In this document: in pieces, positions 1-11,919 of the stretch
Layout: the number at the start of each line of letters is the position of its first letter
Numbering within the stretch: the first letter of the stretch is position 1
NCBI GenBank assembly: GCA_003290165.1
Contig: QNQO01000220.1
Coordinates: 655,001-719,000, forward strand
DNA length: 64,000 nt
Direction of reading: 5' to 3'
Origin: Berberis thunbergii
Taxonomy: Eukaryota > Streptophyta > Magnoliopsida > Ranunculales > Berberidaceae
Made by a program: the position numbers and the translations under genes
The notes under the pieces: generated by a model
The model's database searches: none
The model's input: only the letters and a program-made list of their open reading frames with translations
Told to the model about the DNA's origin: nothing

Positions 1-504
1 TAGTGGCGAGGTCGGTGTTTGTACCGTGAAACATGGTGGTTAGTGACGGTGGCGAGGACGGTGGCTGGTTAGTGGCGAGAGACACAGGGCTCTGCCTTAG
101 TGGAGGTGGAGATGGTGGCTGGGAAAGAGAGCAAGGTCAGAAAACGTGGGAGAGAGCTGTGTCCAAAGAGAAGGCAAGAGAGAAACCTAAATAGGGTTCC
201 CCTATTTCCTTGTTAGGCTGGGCTTAGGATTCTAGCTTTCTGGGCTTGGGCTTGGGCTTGGTTAAAGTAAGTTGACCATGCTTATTCGGGTTAGGCTTAG
301 ATGTGTGAACCACTCTTTTGTACCACCACTAGAATCAACAAATTAATCATTTTCTCAAATTTGTCGCCTTAATGCGATTTTATCGTTCACGCGCGCAGAT
401 TCCTACAAAAACATAAAATTGAGATAATTAGAATAAAATATATTAATTGAAGCACCAACATATAAAATTAAGGGTTATAATTTGTAATAATTATGTGTAT
501 ATCA
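1..504 (-). repeat. 3' LTR of the left Athila element (partial)
   Basis: Matches 5811-6302 almost base for base, including the run of GGTGGC-rich sequence and the AT-rich end. On the minus strand the LTR begins TGATATACAC at 504. The rest of the LTR lies left of the window. Confidence 0.92.
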
Positions 505-519
505 AATACCCCCAAACCT
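505..519 (-). other. Polypurine tract of the left Athila element
   Basis: On the minus strand this reads AGGTTTGGGGGTATT directly before the LTR start TGATAT. This is the position and composition expected for the plus-strand primer of an LTR retrotransposon. Confidence 0.85.
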
Positions 520-2758
520 ATATTTTGCTAGTCCTCGAGCAAAACAAAATAAAGAATAACATCCTAACTCACTTTCGTAGGAATCACGGTTGCACTTACC
601 TTAACGTGCAACAAGGCTTTAAACCTCTAGATTACCTCTAGAGGACGAGTTATAGTCTCGTGAGGGTTTTCAGAAATGCTACCCACAAACATTACTGACT
701 CAATAAAACAAAATCTATTTTCTAAAAACATAATGCAAAAACGTGAGCATTCTTCTTTATTTTCCTTAGAGTAATTTTCTAATTGCTTAGCATTCGAGAA
801 AAACAACAAACTAAAACTGTCACAAAAGTATATCAATAGAGTACAATGATTTAATAGTATCTAAAGGTTAAATGAATTTCATAATCATTCTCAACTCGAA
901 GTGTGTGTGTGAGGAGCCTTATCAACATAACTCTTCATCTCATAGTAAAGATGTGACAAGAAAACCTTTAGAAAAGACGTTTCGACTACAATTCTCTCAT
1001 GTCGCTCAGAAATGAAACGCTCAGAGATTAGGCACTCAGTTTATATGTGAGGAAAAGAATATATTATGAAAAATGCAAACGTCTCACATATAATTATCAT
1101 GAAAAACAGAATTTTCAAAGAGTAAAATGAATATGATCTCATGGACCGGAATATTGATTACTTTTGAGAATGTTGAACCAAACACCATAGTTCTTGCCTA
1201 TTCAATCTCCACATCTATTAAGCTAACTTTCACTTAAGATCAATCATGTCTTTACTAGGTTGTATTGGGGCTTGGATTATGGCAAACAATAATGGACAAA
1301 AAGGATACAAAGATTTTCTGAGAATGGATACACCCTTGAATAAAACATAGGGCATTGAAGAGCAAATCAATGTTGTACACCATTAACTTTTTCTTCATTA
1401 TTTTCTTTTTCAATCACATTTTTTTTGACATGCTTTTCCCCATTGATACAATCCAACACTTTTACTTCGAGGGCGCATGAAATATCTTTTTTTTTTATTT
1501 GCCCATTCCATAAATATATCTCACCGGATACATTCTCAAAAAATTGGGTAAGGATAAAATAATAGAGGTATTACTCCTTGATTGGAGTGGCTATTGAGAA
1601 TGTGGATAACAAAGAAAATGCTATCTAAAGGCTCAAAGGGCTGCAAATGGATATTTATTATTGGGTAGGCTAAAAGGCTAAAAGTGGTTTAAAGAAAGAA
1701 ATGCCTATATCACTTCATAAGTTCTAGTTAGTACTAGGACATCTCAACTAAATGAAACAAAAAGTTCTAGTGTAAAGATTCAATTTTTATGTCATTCTTA
1801 AAGCAATCAATAAGAAAATCAAGAATAATGAGATCATCAACGAAATAATGTGGACTCAAGAAAAATCAGAGTGTAATTAATAACCCTCAAGAAATAAAGA
1901 ATGGCTCAAAACTCACAAGGGTTAAGTCTCCACTATTATTCTAAGGTTTTCTAGTTCAATATTTCACTAATCAACTTCAAATCATGTTGACTTGGCTTAT
2001 ACTGCATGAATAGTCGAGTTGAAAAGTCTCACGAAATACATCTAACATAAGGATAATATCAAATATCATGTTTCCCACTAATATAACTATGTGACACGTG
2101 CTAGTATGTGTTTTCTCAAAATTAAAGGCAACAAAAATATTCTCTAAAAAACTCAAAACCTGTTTTTATATATATATATATATATTGACCAAGAGTTCGG
2201 ATTTCAAATGCATTTTCAAGAAGATTTTACACAATTACCATAATCATCTAAGTATTCAATGGAGATTGAGTAGAACACAAAAATGACCCGGTTTAATTGT
2301 AAAATACATTTTAAACTCAAAGATTTTTGAAAATAGCATAAAAAAATCTAATAAACCACACCCCCAAACCTAAACCAAACATTATCCTCAATGTATAAAA
2401 TAATAATCATGACAAATTAAGGCAAAAGAAAATAGGAGGGTTAGAGTGATAATACCATGGTGAAGCTTTTTACCAATTTCGATGAAATCTTCCACCAATG
2501 AACGCTCAGAAACATAAGAATCATGGAGTTTTCATTAGAAATTGATAAAATGCAGACTCGACATTAACAAAAAAAAAACAAAAAAGAAACAAGTTGTAAG
2601 TCAAAACTGTTATGGAGCTAACGAGTATGAGTGAAACACAACTAAATAGGGTACTAGAAAATCAATTCAAACTAACAGCAAAAACACACAACTAAGGCTA
2701 GGCTGCCTCCTAGGTGCGCTTGGTTTAACGTCTTCAGCCCGACATATATTTTCCCTCA
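520..2758 (-). other. Non-coding 3' region of the left Athila element
   Basis: AT-rich sequence with no credible coding region. It contains a short TA microsatellite near 2168-2186. At 2700-2745 it has a segment on the minus strand, GGGCTGAAGACGTTAAACC, of a type I recognise from the region downstream of the coding part in other Athila-like elements. That supports a deletion joining gag to the element's 3' region. Confidence 0.6.
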
Positions 2759-4234
2759 TCAAAGATATACCATGAAGTGATGAGGAAGAACATAGGGAAC
2801 ATTCACCTCCAAACCTAGTCTTTGATATAAATGAGTCAAAAGGGTTAAGGAATCATATACCAACAACCTGAAAAGTTGAGGATCAGTCCACTCAAAAATA
2901 GCTACCACCTGATGTTTCCTCTTGATAGTGCATAGATCATTGATGACCCTCGCATAAGTTGGTACCTGTTTAATCACATACATCAAAGGTAAGTTAATTT
3001 TAACCTGTTTCAATGGTTCAAGAATCTCACCATGCATTTCCGATTTCTTTCCAGTAGGTCGTAGTGCTTGAGGAAAATGAACTGAAACTGGAATGCTTTT
3101 GTTGGGTTCATCCTCAGGGATGCTCTCATTTGCACATGGGGAGGTGCTTATAGTTGTGGACGAGCTTGACCCATCTAAAGTCTTACCACTCCGAGTAGCG
3201 ATGGCATTAACCTCTTTGACATTCTGAGAGTCTGAAGTAGAGGTTTGTGCCATAAGTTGGCCCTTCGGATTTGCTTGAGGCTGTGACGGTAATTGGCCCC
3301 AAGCTTGTACTGTTAATGAACTTGTCAACTTGCTTATTTGGCTTTTGATCTCCTTGTTCTCTTCTGCCAACTGTGTCAATGCAACCTCAATTTTTTGATT
3401 AGTTTTATCTTGTGCCTCTATAAATGCATGTAATGTGTCTGATAAGGAACTTGTGTTAGATTGTGCATTGTATGGAGGTGCAGGGTATGACCTAGGTGGC
3501 TGTGCCTGTGAGTGTGTAGGTTGGTCTGCCTCAGACCTCCAGCCAAAGTTAGGGTGATCTCTCCAGCCATAATTGTAAGTGTCAGAGAATGGTGAGTAAG
3601 GCTTCTTGTACATCCCTAAGGCGTTACATTGTTCCTCATAAACCCCTCTCATCTCAGTGAAGGTTGGGCAATCCTGTGCGTAGTGTTCAACTCCCCCGCA
3701 TATAAAACATGCGTCCTGTAGCTCAACTCTGGCAACAGTATGTGTGGGCCTACCATCCTTGGTCTTAAGTGTCTCTAACTCCCTAGTTACTCTATCAAGT
3801 TGGGCTCTAAGGCTATCCTCTTCCCTAAGTTGGTAAATTCCAGTTGGATGTGTTCTATCCGTGCTCTCAGTAGCACTTGGACCAGTCCAAGTATGAGCAT
3901 TTTCAGCCAAGTCATTCAGGTACTCAATGGCCTCGTCAGGGTCCTTTTGCAAAAATTATCCATTACACATCATCTCAAGGAACTGACGTTCTCTACTGGT
4001 GAGCCCCTCATAAAAATAATTAACTAAGCGCCAATTCTCATACCCATGGTGTGGGCATGTATTCAAAAGATCCTTGAACCTCTCCCATACTTGATATAAT
4101 GTCTCACTATTCTTTTGGGTGAAGGTAGAAATCTGTCTCTTTAGACCGTTGGTTTTGTGGTGAGGAAAATATTTATTAAAAAATGGTTGGGTCATCTCCT
4201 CCCACAAACCTAAGTGGTCTCTATTCCAACTCAC
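2759..4234 (-). pseudogene. gag: Athila Gag, one in-frame stop, 3' end fused to other sequence
   Basis: Gag packages the element RNA into virus-like particles. Reading from 4234 downward, the capsid-like retrotransposon Gag segment comes first (FFNKYFPHHKTNGLKR, then LYQVWERFKDLLNTCPHHGY). A TAA stop near 3955 follows where the right-hand Athila copy has GAG, and the same frame continues from 3952. A zinc knuckle of CX2CX4HX4C form is intact (CFICGGVEHYAQDC). The match to the right-hand copy ends abruptly after a KRKHQV motif, near 2930. The remaining roughly 55 residues have no counterpart there, so this is probably the junction of the deletion that removed pol. The N-terminal part present in the right copy (59651 to about 59930) is missing or altered upstream of 4234. 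Confidence 0.85.
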
Positions 4235-4409
4235 TCCCCCAATGTTTTTTTTTTGTTTTTAAAATTTTTTTTAATTAATTTTTTTTGAAATAAAATAAAA
4301 ATAAAAATTTAACTTAACCTAAAACCTAAAAATAAAATAAAATAAAATGAAATGAAAAATGAGCAAGAAAGATAATACCCGAAACCTTCCTTGTAGAATG
4401 ACGCTTGTT

Positions 4410-4426
4410 CCCCGGCAACGGCGCCA
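4410..4426 (-). other. Primer-binding site, tRNA-Asp type
   Basis: The minus strand reads TGGCGCCGTTGCCGGGG, the complement of the plant tRNA-Asp(GTC) 3' end including CCA. It lies five bases inside the 5' LTR end at 4432, as expected for minus-strand cDNA priming. The same site type occurs at 59371 in the right-hand Athila element. Confidence 0.9.
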
Positions 4427-4431
4427 AAATT

Positions 4432-6302
4432 TGATTACGCCCAAATAGTACATGCGGTCAATTGCAGTAAAGAATGAGGTGTCGATCCCACAAGGAAAAA
4501 CTATCTACAAAATAAGGTTAAGGAAAACAAACTATGCGAAACTAAAGTTAATAAATTCTAACAAATTTAAAATACGAAATTGAATTTAATTTAATGAAAA
4601 TTAAGTTTAGAAAAATCACAAGGTTCCAAGAATCCCTCCTAGACTTCACGCGCCAACTAGTATTGATTCGCTATGATGACTCAACTACGTGTTTCACATC
4701 CCAAACGACGTAATCGGAAAAATAATCTTTTAACCATTAATATACCCTAATGTAAATGAATTTTAGATTTCACTTCTTCTAAGAAAAGCACAAAGGTTTG
4801 TCATATGTGATATCCTAAACTTACGATATATCCGGAGACAATACCGTAATATGACGATCACATATAACTAACCTACCGAAATCAATTAATTCTTAAACAT
4901 TCCACACATAAGAAAAGCGTGACTAAGCCTATATGGAGAAGAAAAGATAATCACCGGAATAAAAATAATCTACAAAGAAATCGATGATATCATTCTCACT
5001 GACATAACATAAATTTCTATATTAAATAAAAGTGATAATCATTAAACATCATTATTCATCGTGAAAACTTAAAGCGAATCAAATGCTAATTTAGTGCGTT
5101 ACATCTAGGAGTTCACCTCTTCACCTTGCGTGGGGTTTAGTGACTCATGGTAGTGGTGCTCACAGCATCACTGGAGGAGGAATCCATCACTTCCTGTACG
5201 CGCATGAATCCCGAGGAAAAGAGCTAAATAGGCTTTGTGGTGGCTCTTACAGATTCTTGGGGTGTCAATAGCCAAAATGGTTTTTCAAAACAAAAAAACA
5301 GTTTTTCCCACTCGAAATTCGCGTGTCTCCCTGGTTCGTCTTCTCCAGCGCGACAACGCCCTGCCCCGCCTCCGCTGGTTCGCTTCTCACGAGCTTCTTC
5401 GTCGTACGATCGACTCCTGTACCTGAAAGAACAGAGAGAGAGGGTGAGGGAACAGGGATAACAACAAAAACCGCGAAGGAGGACGAGAAACAGGGAGGTG
5501 AAACAGGGAGGTGCTCTCCTTGTTTCGCGGTGGTAGCGAGTCTGTCGCGGTGGTGGTGGCTCTAAAAGAGAGAGGCGTGGAGGAGGGAGAGACCGTGGAG
5601 AAGAGAGAAAGAGGAAGGAGGGCGGCTGCGAGGAAGAGAAACAGGGAGGCGCAACCTGTTTCGCGGCAGTACAGTGCGCGCGGTGGTGGCGATGGGGTTC
5701 GAGTGATGGTGGCGGTGAGAGAGATGGAGGGAGATGGTGGTGGCGGCTGTGTTCTGGACAGAGAGGACTGTGGCGAGGTGAAGGAAAGACAGAGACAGGG
5801 TGGCTGGTTAGTGGCGAGGTCGGTGTTTGTACTGTGAAACAGGGTGGTTAGTGATGGTGGCTGGTTAGTGGCGAGAGACACAAGGCTCTGCCTTGGTGGA
5901 GGTGGAGATGGTGGCTGGGAAAGAGAGCAAGGTCAGAAAACGTGGGAGAGAGCTGTGTCCAAAGAGAAGGCAAGAGAGAAACCTAAATAGGGTTCCCCTA
6001 TTTCCTTGTTAGGCTGGGCTTAGGATTCTAGCTTTCTGGGCTTGGGCTTGGGCTTGGTTAAAGTAAGTGGACCATGCTTATTCGGGTTAGGCTTAGATGT
6101 GTGAACCACTCTTTTGTACCACCACTAGAATCAACAAATTAATCATTTTCTCAAATTTGTCGCCTTAATGCGATTTTATCGTTCACGCGCGCAGATTCCT
6201 ACAAAAACATAAAAATTGAGATAATTAGAATAAAATATATTAATTGAAGCACCAACATATATAAATTAAGGGTTATAATTTGTAATAATTACGTGTATAT
6301 CA
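4432..6302 (-). repeat. 5' LTR of the left Athila element (1871 bp)
   Basis: On the minus strand the LTR starts TGATATACACGT at 6302 and ends GGGCGTAATCA at 4432. It contains a CT/GT-rich stretch (about 5380-5880) that produces spurious low-complexity reading frames on both strands. Its U5-proximal third is related to the LTR at 57836-59364. Confidence 0.92.
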
Positions 6303-7004
6303 CATCCCCATATCTTTAATTGTGTTTTTCATGTTTGGGTAGTTATCTGGCAAATTACAATCATCCGGCAATAAGGTTTTTAGCCATTTTAACAACATCG
6401 TCACACTTTTACCACTCCAACTAAAACGAGTCTTGAAATTCTGCAATTCAATAATGGTGGACAACATGGTCTTATCCTTAGGACACCCATTGTACAAAGG
6501 CACAGTTGCTTTTTCCTTATACTTTTGATACTTCTTGTTCATAACTGTCTCAGGTTCACGAGAACGTTCCGGACCACCTTCTGGATTACCGCCAAAACAT
6601 TCTTCGACGGTGTCATTCAAGTCATTTATCCCATCATCAGCCTCCACAGTTTGCATGTTGAGGAATACATCATAAACTAGCTCGCTCATCCTAGGATATT
6701 CACAGACATCATCAGGTTCAACCACTTCTGTCATAGGTACACCAATCACATGCTTGTTTATATTCTCTCCATGATGTATCCACGTGACATAATTGGTATC
6801 AATGCCATGGCTTAACAAATGAACACCTATGTCGTCAACACTAATGTTTCCCCTCGAGTTCCTACATCGAACACATGGGCAAGGAAAAAGACTCTCTCCA
6901 TTTGCATTATCCTCAACAAACTGTTGGAATTGTCTAACGCCGTTTATATACATTGCACTTCCCCGCTTGTTCATCCATGACTTGTCTAAAGGAATTGTTG
7001 ACAT
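6303..7004 (-). pseudogene. CACTA TNP2 transposase, N-terminal fragment
   Basis: The start ATG at 7004 follows a splice acceptor (TTTGTGTGTAG just upstream), which is why it is preferred to the longer upstream frame. The first roughly 75 residues match the plant transposase-associated domain: DKSWMNKRG, a YINGVRQF motif, then the cysteine pattern FPCPCVRCRN. Downstream comes the start of the TNP2-like catalytic region (KTRFSWSGKSVTMLLKWLK). The frame stays open for 234 codons until the Athila LTR cuts it at 6302. TNP2 proteins bind CACTA ends and catalyse cut-and-paste transposition; this copy lacks the catalytic core. Confidence 0.85.
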
Positions 7005-7616
7005 TTCTACACACAAAAAAATTAAAAGATTAACTTTAGTCATTGACCAAAGGAATCTAAATTGCTAAATTGCTTGAAAATCATTGACCAATCTAATGAA
7101 CTTCAATTCATCCAGTTGTGCTGTTGTATTTGTTATGATACCCTATACAATGTTTCATTGACCTTCTTTCTACATTCCCAATCCAACTAAATTACTTGAG
7201 TTACATTGGATTTCCTATCCAAACTAATTGTTTCTAAAATACCACAATCATGTTTATTGCTGATCTTAGAAAAAAAAAAAAAAAATATATAAGGACAAAC
7301 TAACAAAGTACAAAACTACAACTGATCTTAGATAATGGATTGGAGCAGATCAGACTATAATCTGATCCAGATGTCTGTCCATCTTATATATGGAGAGCCA
7401 ATGGTGCAATCATGTTGGCCATGCAAGCCATTGCTCTCAAACATCATTAGACTAAAGTCATGTGGTTTTATGATCAGTAACATGTAACCAGTGCTGAACA
7501 TGAGAGCTCTTGTAGCTCATCAACGTAATAAGGATGTTTTGGTTTGACCTCTGATATATAAATATGGTTTGATAACTTAAAAAAAAAATAGAGTACGACC
7601 GTATCTTTAAAAAAAT

Positions 7617-7824
7617 GCATGGTATAGAAGCTAAATCATGCATTCTTAAACTTCAATGTGGGCAAATAATTGTTGATCTAAGCTGAATGAAATATCAATC
7701 GAGGGGGAGTAAATGGCTCCTTTTCTCTCTGGCTTCATGCCTTGAAGACCCACCCCTTTGAGAAACAAATACAGTTGGAGAAACAAAAATGCATGGTATA
7801 GAAGCTAAATCATGCATTCTTGCA
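7617..7824. repeat. Direct repeat pair of about 33 bp
   Basis: The sequence starting ATGCATGGTATAGAAGCT and ending ATGCATTCTT occurs at about 7617-7650 and again at about 7790-7822. Each copy is flanked by ATGCAT palindromes. On the minus strand both copies encode the peptide MHDLASIPCIF, so the pair may be a local duplication. Confidence 0.7.
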
Positions 7825-8905
7825 ACCAAATTTTGCCTCAAGGATTTAAAAGAGGGAAAACAAAATAAAGATTGTAAAGGGGTTTTAGTGACATTGCAAA
7901 CTATGAGTTCTTCACCATTATCGTACATCTCATCCAGTTTTGGTGTACGTAGGCAACCTTCCAAACCATGTAAGACTTTGGTGTTTCTTGTCAAGTGATT
8001 TTCTACTTTGTTCTTCTCACAACACTCTGAATGCATCCAAGGAACTCTTAAGTTAATCAAATCAATATAGACTGGGGTTTAAATGTTGTATAATCTGTTT
8101 TTGCACAATTTTTCATGATGAGAAATGAAAACTATCTCCACAACCCGGATAGGTGGGAAGTTCCCTACTAAAGGTAAACAACTTTTCATTGTCAGTTAAG
8201 TAGCTTTAGATCATACTTAATATCATTACTTTATAATATAGCAATAAAAGAAGAAAAGAATGCAATGTAAAGAACAAAATCAAGAATAATAAGGTTGTCA
8301 AACCATAAATCATGCCTTTGAAGAACTCCTTGAATGCAAGTATTATTTTCAGTACAGGACTTGCATGACAAGCTGAATGGAAAAATGTAGCCAAAGACAA
8401 CTTGCCAACTTCACTTACTGATCCACTCTTCATAGATTCAAAGAAGATTAGAGAAGCCCATAAACAGTTGTCGGCAAGTCATCCTTGGCTGCACCATACA
8501 TTCTGAGCCTACATGCAAGGCCATAGCTGAGAATGACCACAAAGAAAAGAGAGATGAAATGAAGAACAAAGAGATGAGTGGTTGACTTGAGTATAAGGGT
8601 AGGGACAGTCATAATAACATTGCCCTGAACGCCCATTTAATTAATTACTCGTTCATCAAATTACCCTGCTCATATCCTAACTCAGTTAATTAAGTTAAGC
8701 AACCTAGCTACCAATCTTGAAGAAGAAAATAATAACAATAATAATAATTGAAGATCACATACATCTCCTGATGAGTACAAACCTAGCTAATTGCATTCTG
8801 TTATGAACTGACCTTTTTGTGATGAAGTTTCTGCAGAATTGGAGAATCAAGCAATGCACTCTCAGTACCAAGGTCAGAGTGGATGAATTTTTGGATGTTT
8901 TGTAA
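7695..8905 (-). other. Unidentified minus-strand exon-like segments
   Basis: Several minus-strand stretches look exon-like but I do not recognise them. One at about 8902-8822 encodes QNIQKFIHSDLG and ends at a possible donor (AAAAAG then GTCAGT). One at 8636-8448 is hydrophobic with a possible membrane helix (FISLFFVVILSYGLA). One at 8433-8206 contains KLSLATFFHSACHASPVLK and then a second hydrophobic run. One at 8060-7695 contains ELIVCNVTKTPLQSLF. They may be captured host exons inside CACTA-A or chance frames. The 8433 segment faintly recalls glycolipid-transfer-domain proteins, too weakly to name. Confidence 0.25.
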
Positions 8906-8978
8906 CCTGGCAAGACACATTCAAGTCAAGAACAACCAAAGAAAGTCGAACATATCAATGAAGACTGATTATGCAAAC

Positions 8979-9270
8979 TTGATTATTTGTATTAAATGCT
9001 TCTGTAAAAATTACAATGGAAGGATTGAAATGTAAAGGCAGTATTCGAGATTGCCACTCTCCTCAATAAGCAAAACTCAATTGTACTCAGTTATTACAGA
9101 AATGAATGAATGCTATTTCCCTTGCTAGTCTATTATTTATAGCAACAAAACTAACACTAACAGTGACTAACAGTAAGTATAACAGAGCACTCTGAGTTAA
9201 CAGAGCACCTAACAGAACTGCTTTACAGACTGCTAACAGCATATAAACTTGCCCAACTTCACTTGTCTGT
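8979..9270 (-). repeat. Possible solo LTR (copia-like), boundaries approximate
   Basis: Read on the minus strand, the stretch has repeated TGTTAG motifs near its start, then a TATAAATA box (near 9140), then a T-rich transcript-end-like part finishing ACAAATAATCA. This resembles short Ty1/copia LTRs. I cannot identify a clean terminal TG/CA pair with a target duplication. Confidence 0.35.
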
Positions 9271-9329
9271 TAGTGTTAGAATGGAAATAGAAATGAGAAT
9301 GATTTGTGTCTTTACCGTCATGCCTCAAT

Positions 9330-9601
9330 TACAAACCATGAATTTTAGATTTATGATGGGTAAATAGGCATCTATGTTAGGTAAGGAGGGCAAATCAAAC
9401 AAATTAATAAAGGGTTGACCATTACAATGGACATTCATACGGTGTTGAAAAACAATGCCCATTATTATGAAATTTGTAATAGTCATTCTCATTACACCAA
9501 TTTTATGCCAAACCAAACACATGAATGACTTTAACCATTGTAATGGACATTACCATTACAATGATCAACTTTATTCCATTAAGCAACCAAACATGCCCTA
9601 A
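9330..9601. mobile_element. MITE-like repeat, left end not found
   Basis: The right end reads CCAAACATGCCCTAA, i.e. GGGCATGTTTGG inverted, a terminus typical of small PIF/Harbinger- or hAT-type MITEs. The interior has several copies of CATTACAATG in both orientations. No matching left terminus is visible, so it is probably truncated. Confidence 0.4.
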
Positions 9602-9739
9602 ATTTTTTAGGGTCTTAGGAGACGGCTCATAAGAATGCTAGAGTCAAAATGCTATTCACAATTTATTGGTATTGTGTGGCAGAGTTGATGGGTTTTATTT
9701 CTTCGAGCAACCATCATAATGGCAAGGTCACATTTTTTT

Positions 9740-9961
9740 GGGTTTGTTTGGAAGGATAGAAAATACACAAGAATTGAAACTTTTTTCAAGGATTCCATTT
9801 TGGAATGAGACCAAAGATTTAGTTTTTCATGAGAGATGAGAAAACTAGTTAGATGCATGATTATTTGTCCCGTCGTTAAATACACAATCAAACAATGGAA
9901 AATTACGTGATATGGGAAGTGGATTCCATTTCACATGAAAAATGACCAACCAAACAAACCC
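9740..9961. mobile_element. Tourist-like MITE (222 bp)
   Basis: A perfect 12-bp terminal inverted repeat, GGGTTTGTTTGG, lies at both ends. The flanking triplets are TTT (left) and TTA (right), compatible with the TWA duplication of PIF/Harbinger elements after one mutation. No coding capacity. Confidence 0.7.
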
Positions 9962-10902
9962 TTAATGAAAATTAGAACAAACCTTATTTTGCGATTTGAG
10001 TGACTGGTTTAAAATTTGCTACTAAAGATGCTCTAAAACCTTAATTGCCTTTGGAAAACAATTTTGTTCATCCACTTTAACAATAGTGAACAATGTCATT
10101 CTCATGCATCGACTAATTTATTTTTATTCATATTCCACTCCTTCACTTTATATTTTTGTAGTTTTAGCAAATAGTCATTGCTTTCCTCCAATCCACCACC
10201 CAAAAAAAAACACTTTTTCCTCCAAGAATTTGTTGGTACTTGAATCCGCAGGAAAAACCGTGGATTTTTTTATTAAAACAAAAAACCACTCCATCACGGA
10301 TGACGTTATCCGGCCCGCCCCAATTCACTCATTCACCTAAATCTCGTCACTGAGTAAATCAAGCCACTTAATTCACAATGACCAAACACTCAAAAGAAAA
10401 AAAAACGTTGGCATTCACATTTCAATCAAACTCATGTATGATAACTTTTTCCCTCAAAGTTCAATATTTTTCATCTTTGATTATTTTGATTCACTTTGAT
10501 TCATTCATCACATCTGAATAGAAAGCCAAAGATATTCTCTTAAAAGTTTGATTATCCGGTTCAATTCCATCACAATAAAACCTAGTTTTTCCATAAAGCT
10601 TTCAAATGAAACCCCACTCAACCCAATTGTATACACAACTTTTAAACTCTATCAGAAATCAACTTGTGCTATTTAGGCCAGCTTCATTATCAATGAGACA
10701 TATAAACAATTTTATTTTTTGGCATTTTTGATAAGAATAAGAGCATTACTTAAGCTGCATTAACATTACGTGTGTTAGGTGAACACAACATTAAACGAAC
10801 GTGACCCAACCACATCATAATGGATTTTCTTAGGCTCAGTATTTTCAACAGGCTGAGCTATAAGTTCTATTGATCTAAAAAAACAAAAAAAAAAGTAGGA
10901 TT

Positions 10903-10970
10903 GCACAGCCGAAAACCGAACCCGGGTCTGTACCGTGGCAGGATACTATTCTACACTAGACCACTAGTGC
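10903..10970 (-). pseudogene. Degenerate tRNA-Gly(GCC)
   Basis: The minus strand from 10970 reads GCACTAGTGGTCTAGTG, followed by an anticodon arm with GCC (complement at 10937-10939) and the B-box-like GGGTTCGGTTTTCGG. It matches plant tRNA-Gly(GCC) over nearly its whole length but lacks one base in the D loop and one in the 3' acceptor strand, and has a mismatch in the acceptor stem. A run of Ts follows on the minus strand. It is a tRNA relic, or the head of an old tRNA-derived SINE. Confidence 0.75.
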
Positions 10971-11919
10971 TTGTGCACTTTTTCTTGTTGTGTATAATAT
11001 AATTTATTATTGCTATAGAAATTACAAATGTAAATCATGCCACATTTTCCAAAGGATCTAAAGTATGTTATTTAAATCAATGGCACATGTAGTCATATAG
11101 TGAGGCTATGTTTTTACTTAGTTATATCTAGGAGTATTTGTTATGATTAATATGCAACCTATTTCTAATAATTGGCATTTCTTCGATCACCATGAAGTCT
11201 TGATCATAGTCTCATAGATGACATGCATGTTGACATGGAGATTAATCATAATTAATATTCAAGTAAGCACAATTGAAGAATGATTGTGGAGGTATTTGAA
11301 TCCTCTCAGTCTCAGCTACCAGTTCACCCATGAGAAATTCCGTGCTTAATTAGGCCATGAAGGGAGCACACTTTCAAAGTTTTGTTAGGGCATCAGGTAG
11401 GGATGTTCAATTTTACTACAACTACTCAATATAAAACTATTCATCTAAAAATAATCAACAAAGATTGACTTTTTTTACTATGCAATTATTTTCTCTAGTC
11501 AAACAAAAATTGTGACATAATGAAAATCTAATGCAACAAAAGTGCTAGTAGGTTTAATCAGGTAAGAAAAACTAAAGCAAAGGTGTAGCAACTTCCACCA
11601 AACATAAGAATATATGTTATTGTATAATGGAGTAGAGGTAAAAAGTGCTAATAGAAGTTTTCAATTTCAAACTCCACAAGAAAACACAATGATTTATGAT
11701 TGCTCCCCTCAGCTGTTGAAAGTGAAACACCTCTAAATTATAATACATATATACATTTACTCTTTTTCAGGAGAGAAAGATGCATGAAATCGATTTGAAG
11801 GCCACCAAACATTCACTTTCAAGAAAAATTCAATTTTCAAACAAAATGCTCATTGTAAAAAAAAAAAAACAATTATCGAACCCTAATTTCATCATAAATA
11901 AAAGAGAGAGAGAGAGAGT

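Larger units (their letters stand above)
1..6302 (-). mobile_element. Athila-type LTR retrotransposon, gag-only, left end cut by window
   Basis: A minus-strand Ty3/gypsy element. Reading leftward from 6302 it shows a 5' LTR (4432-6302), a primer-binding site matching the 3' end of plant tRNA-Asp, gag (4234-2759), a non-coding 3' region, a polypurine tract (505-519) and the start of the 3' LTR (504 down to the window edge). The overlapping parts of the two LTRs (1-504 and 5811-6302) differ only by a few substitutions and a 12-bp-class indel, so insertion looks recent. Protease, RT, RNase H and integrase are absent: the internal region is only 3.9 kb. Its right edge interrupts a CACTA transposase gene. 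The 5-bp duplication would be CATCC (6303-6307), but the other flank lies outside the window. Confidence 0.9.
7005..11919 (-). other. Putative long first intron of CACTA-A
   Basis: Nearly 5 kb of mostly AT-rich sequence between the splice donor near 11920 and the acceptor near 7006. Part of the length comes from later insertions listed separately (two MITE-like repeats, a likely solo LTR, a tRNA-Gly relic). Apart from the unresolved short frames at 7695-8905 I see no recognisable gene. That it is one intron is an inference from the two splice-like sites. Confidence 0.4.

Noticed and set aside
2160..2190. TA-rich run as an origin or promoter
   Set aside because: A plain dinucleotide microsatellite within the 3' non-coding part of the Athila element.
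5387..5881. Long serine/proline-rich minus-strand frame and overlapping plus-strand frames
   Set aside because: They lie in the low-complexity GT/CT-rich part of the Athila LTR, which is non-coding and repeated at 1-130.
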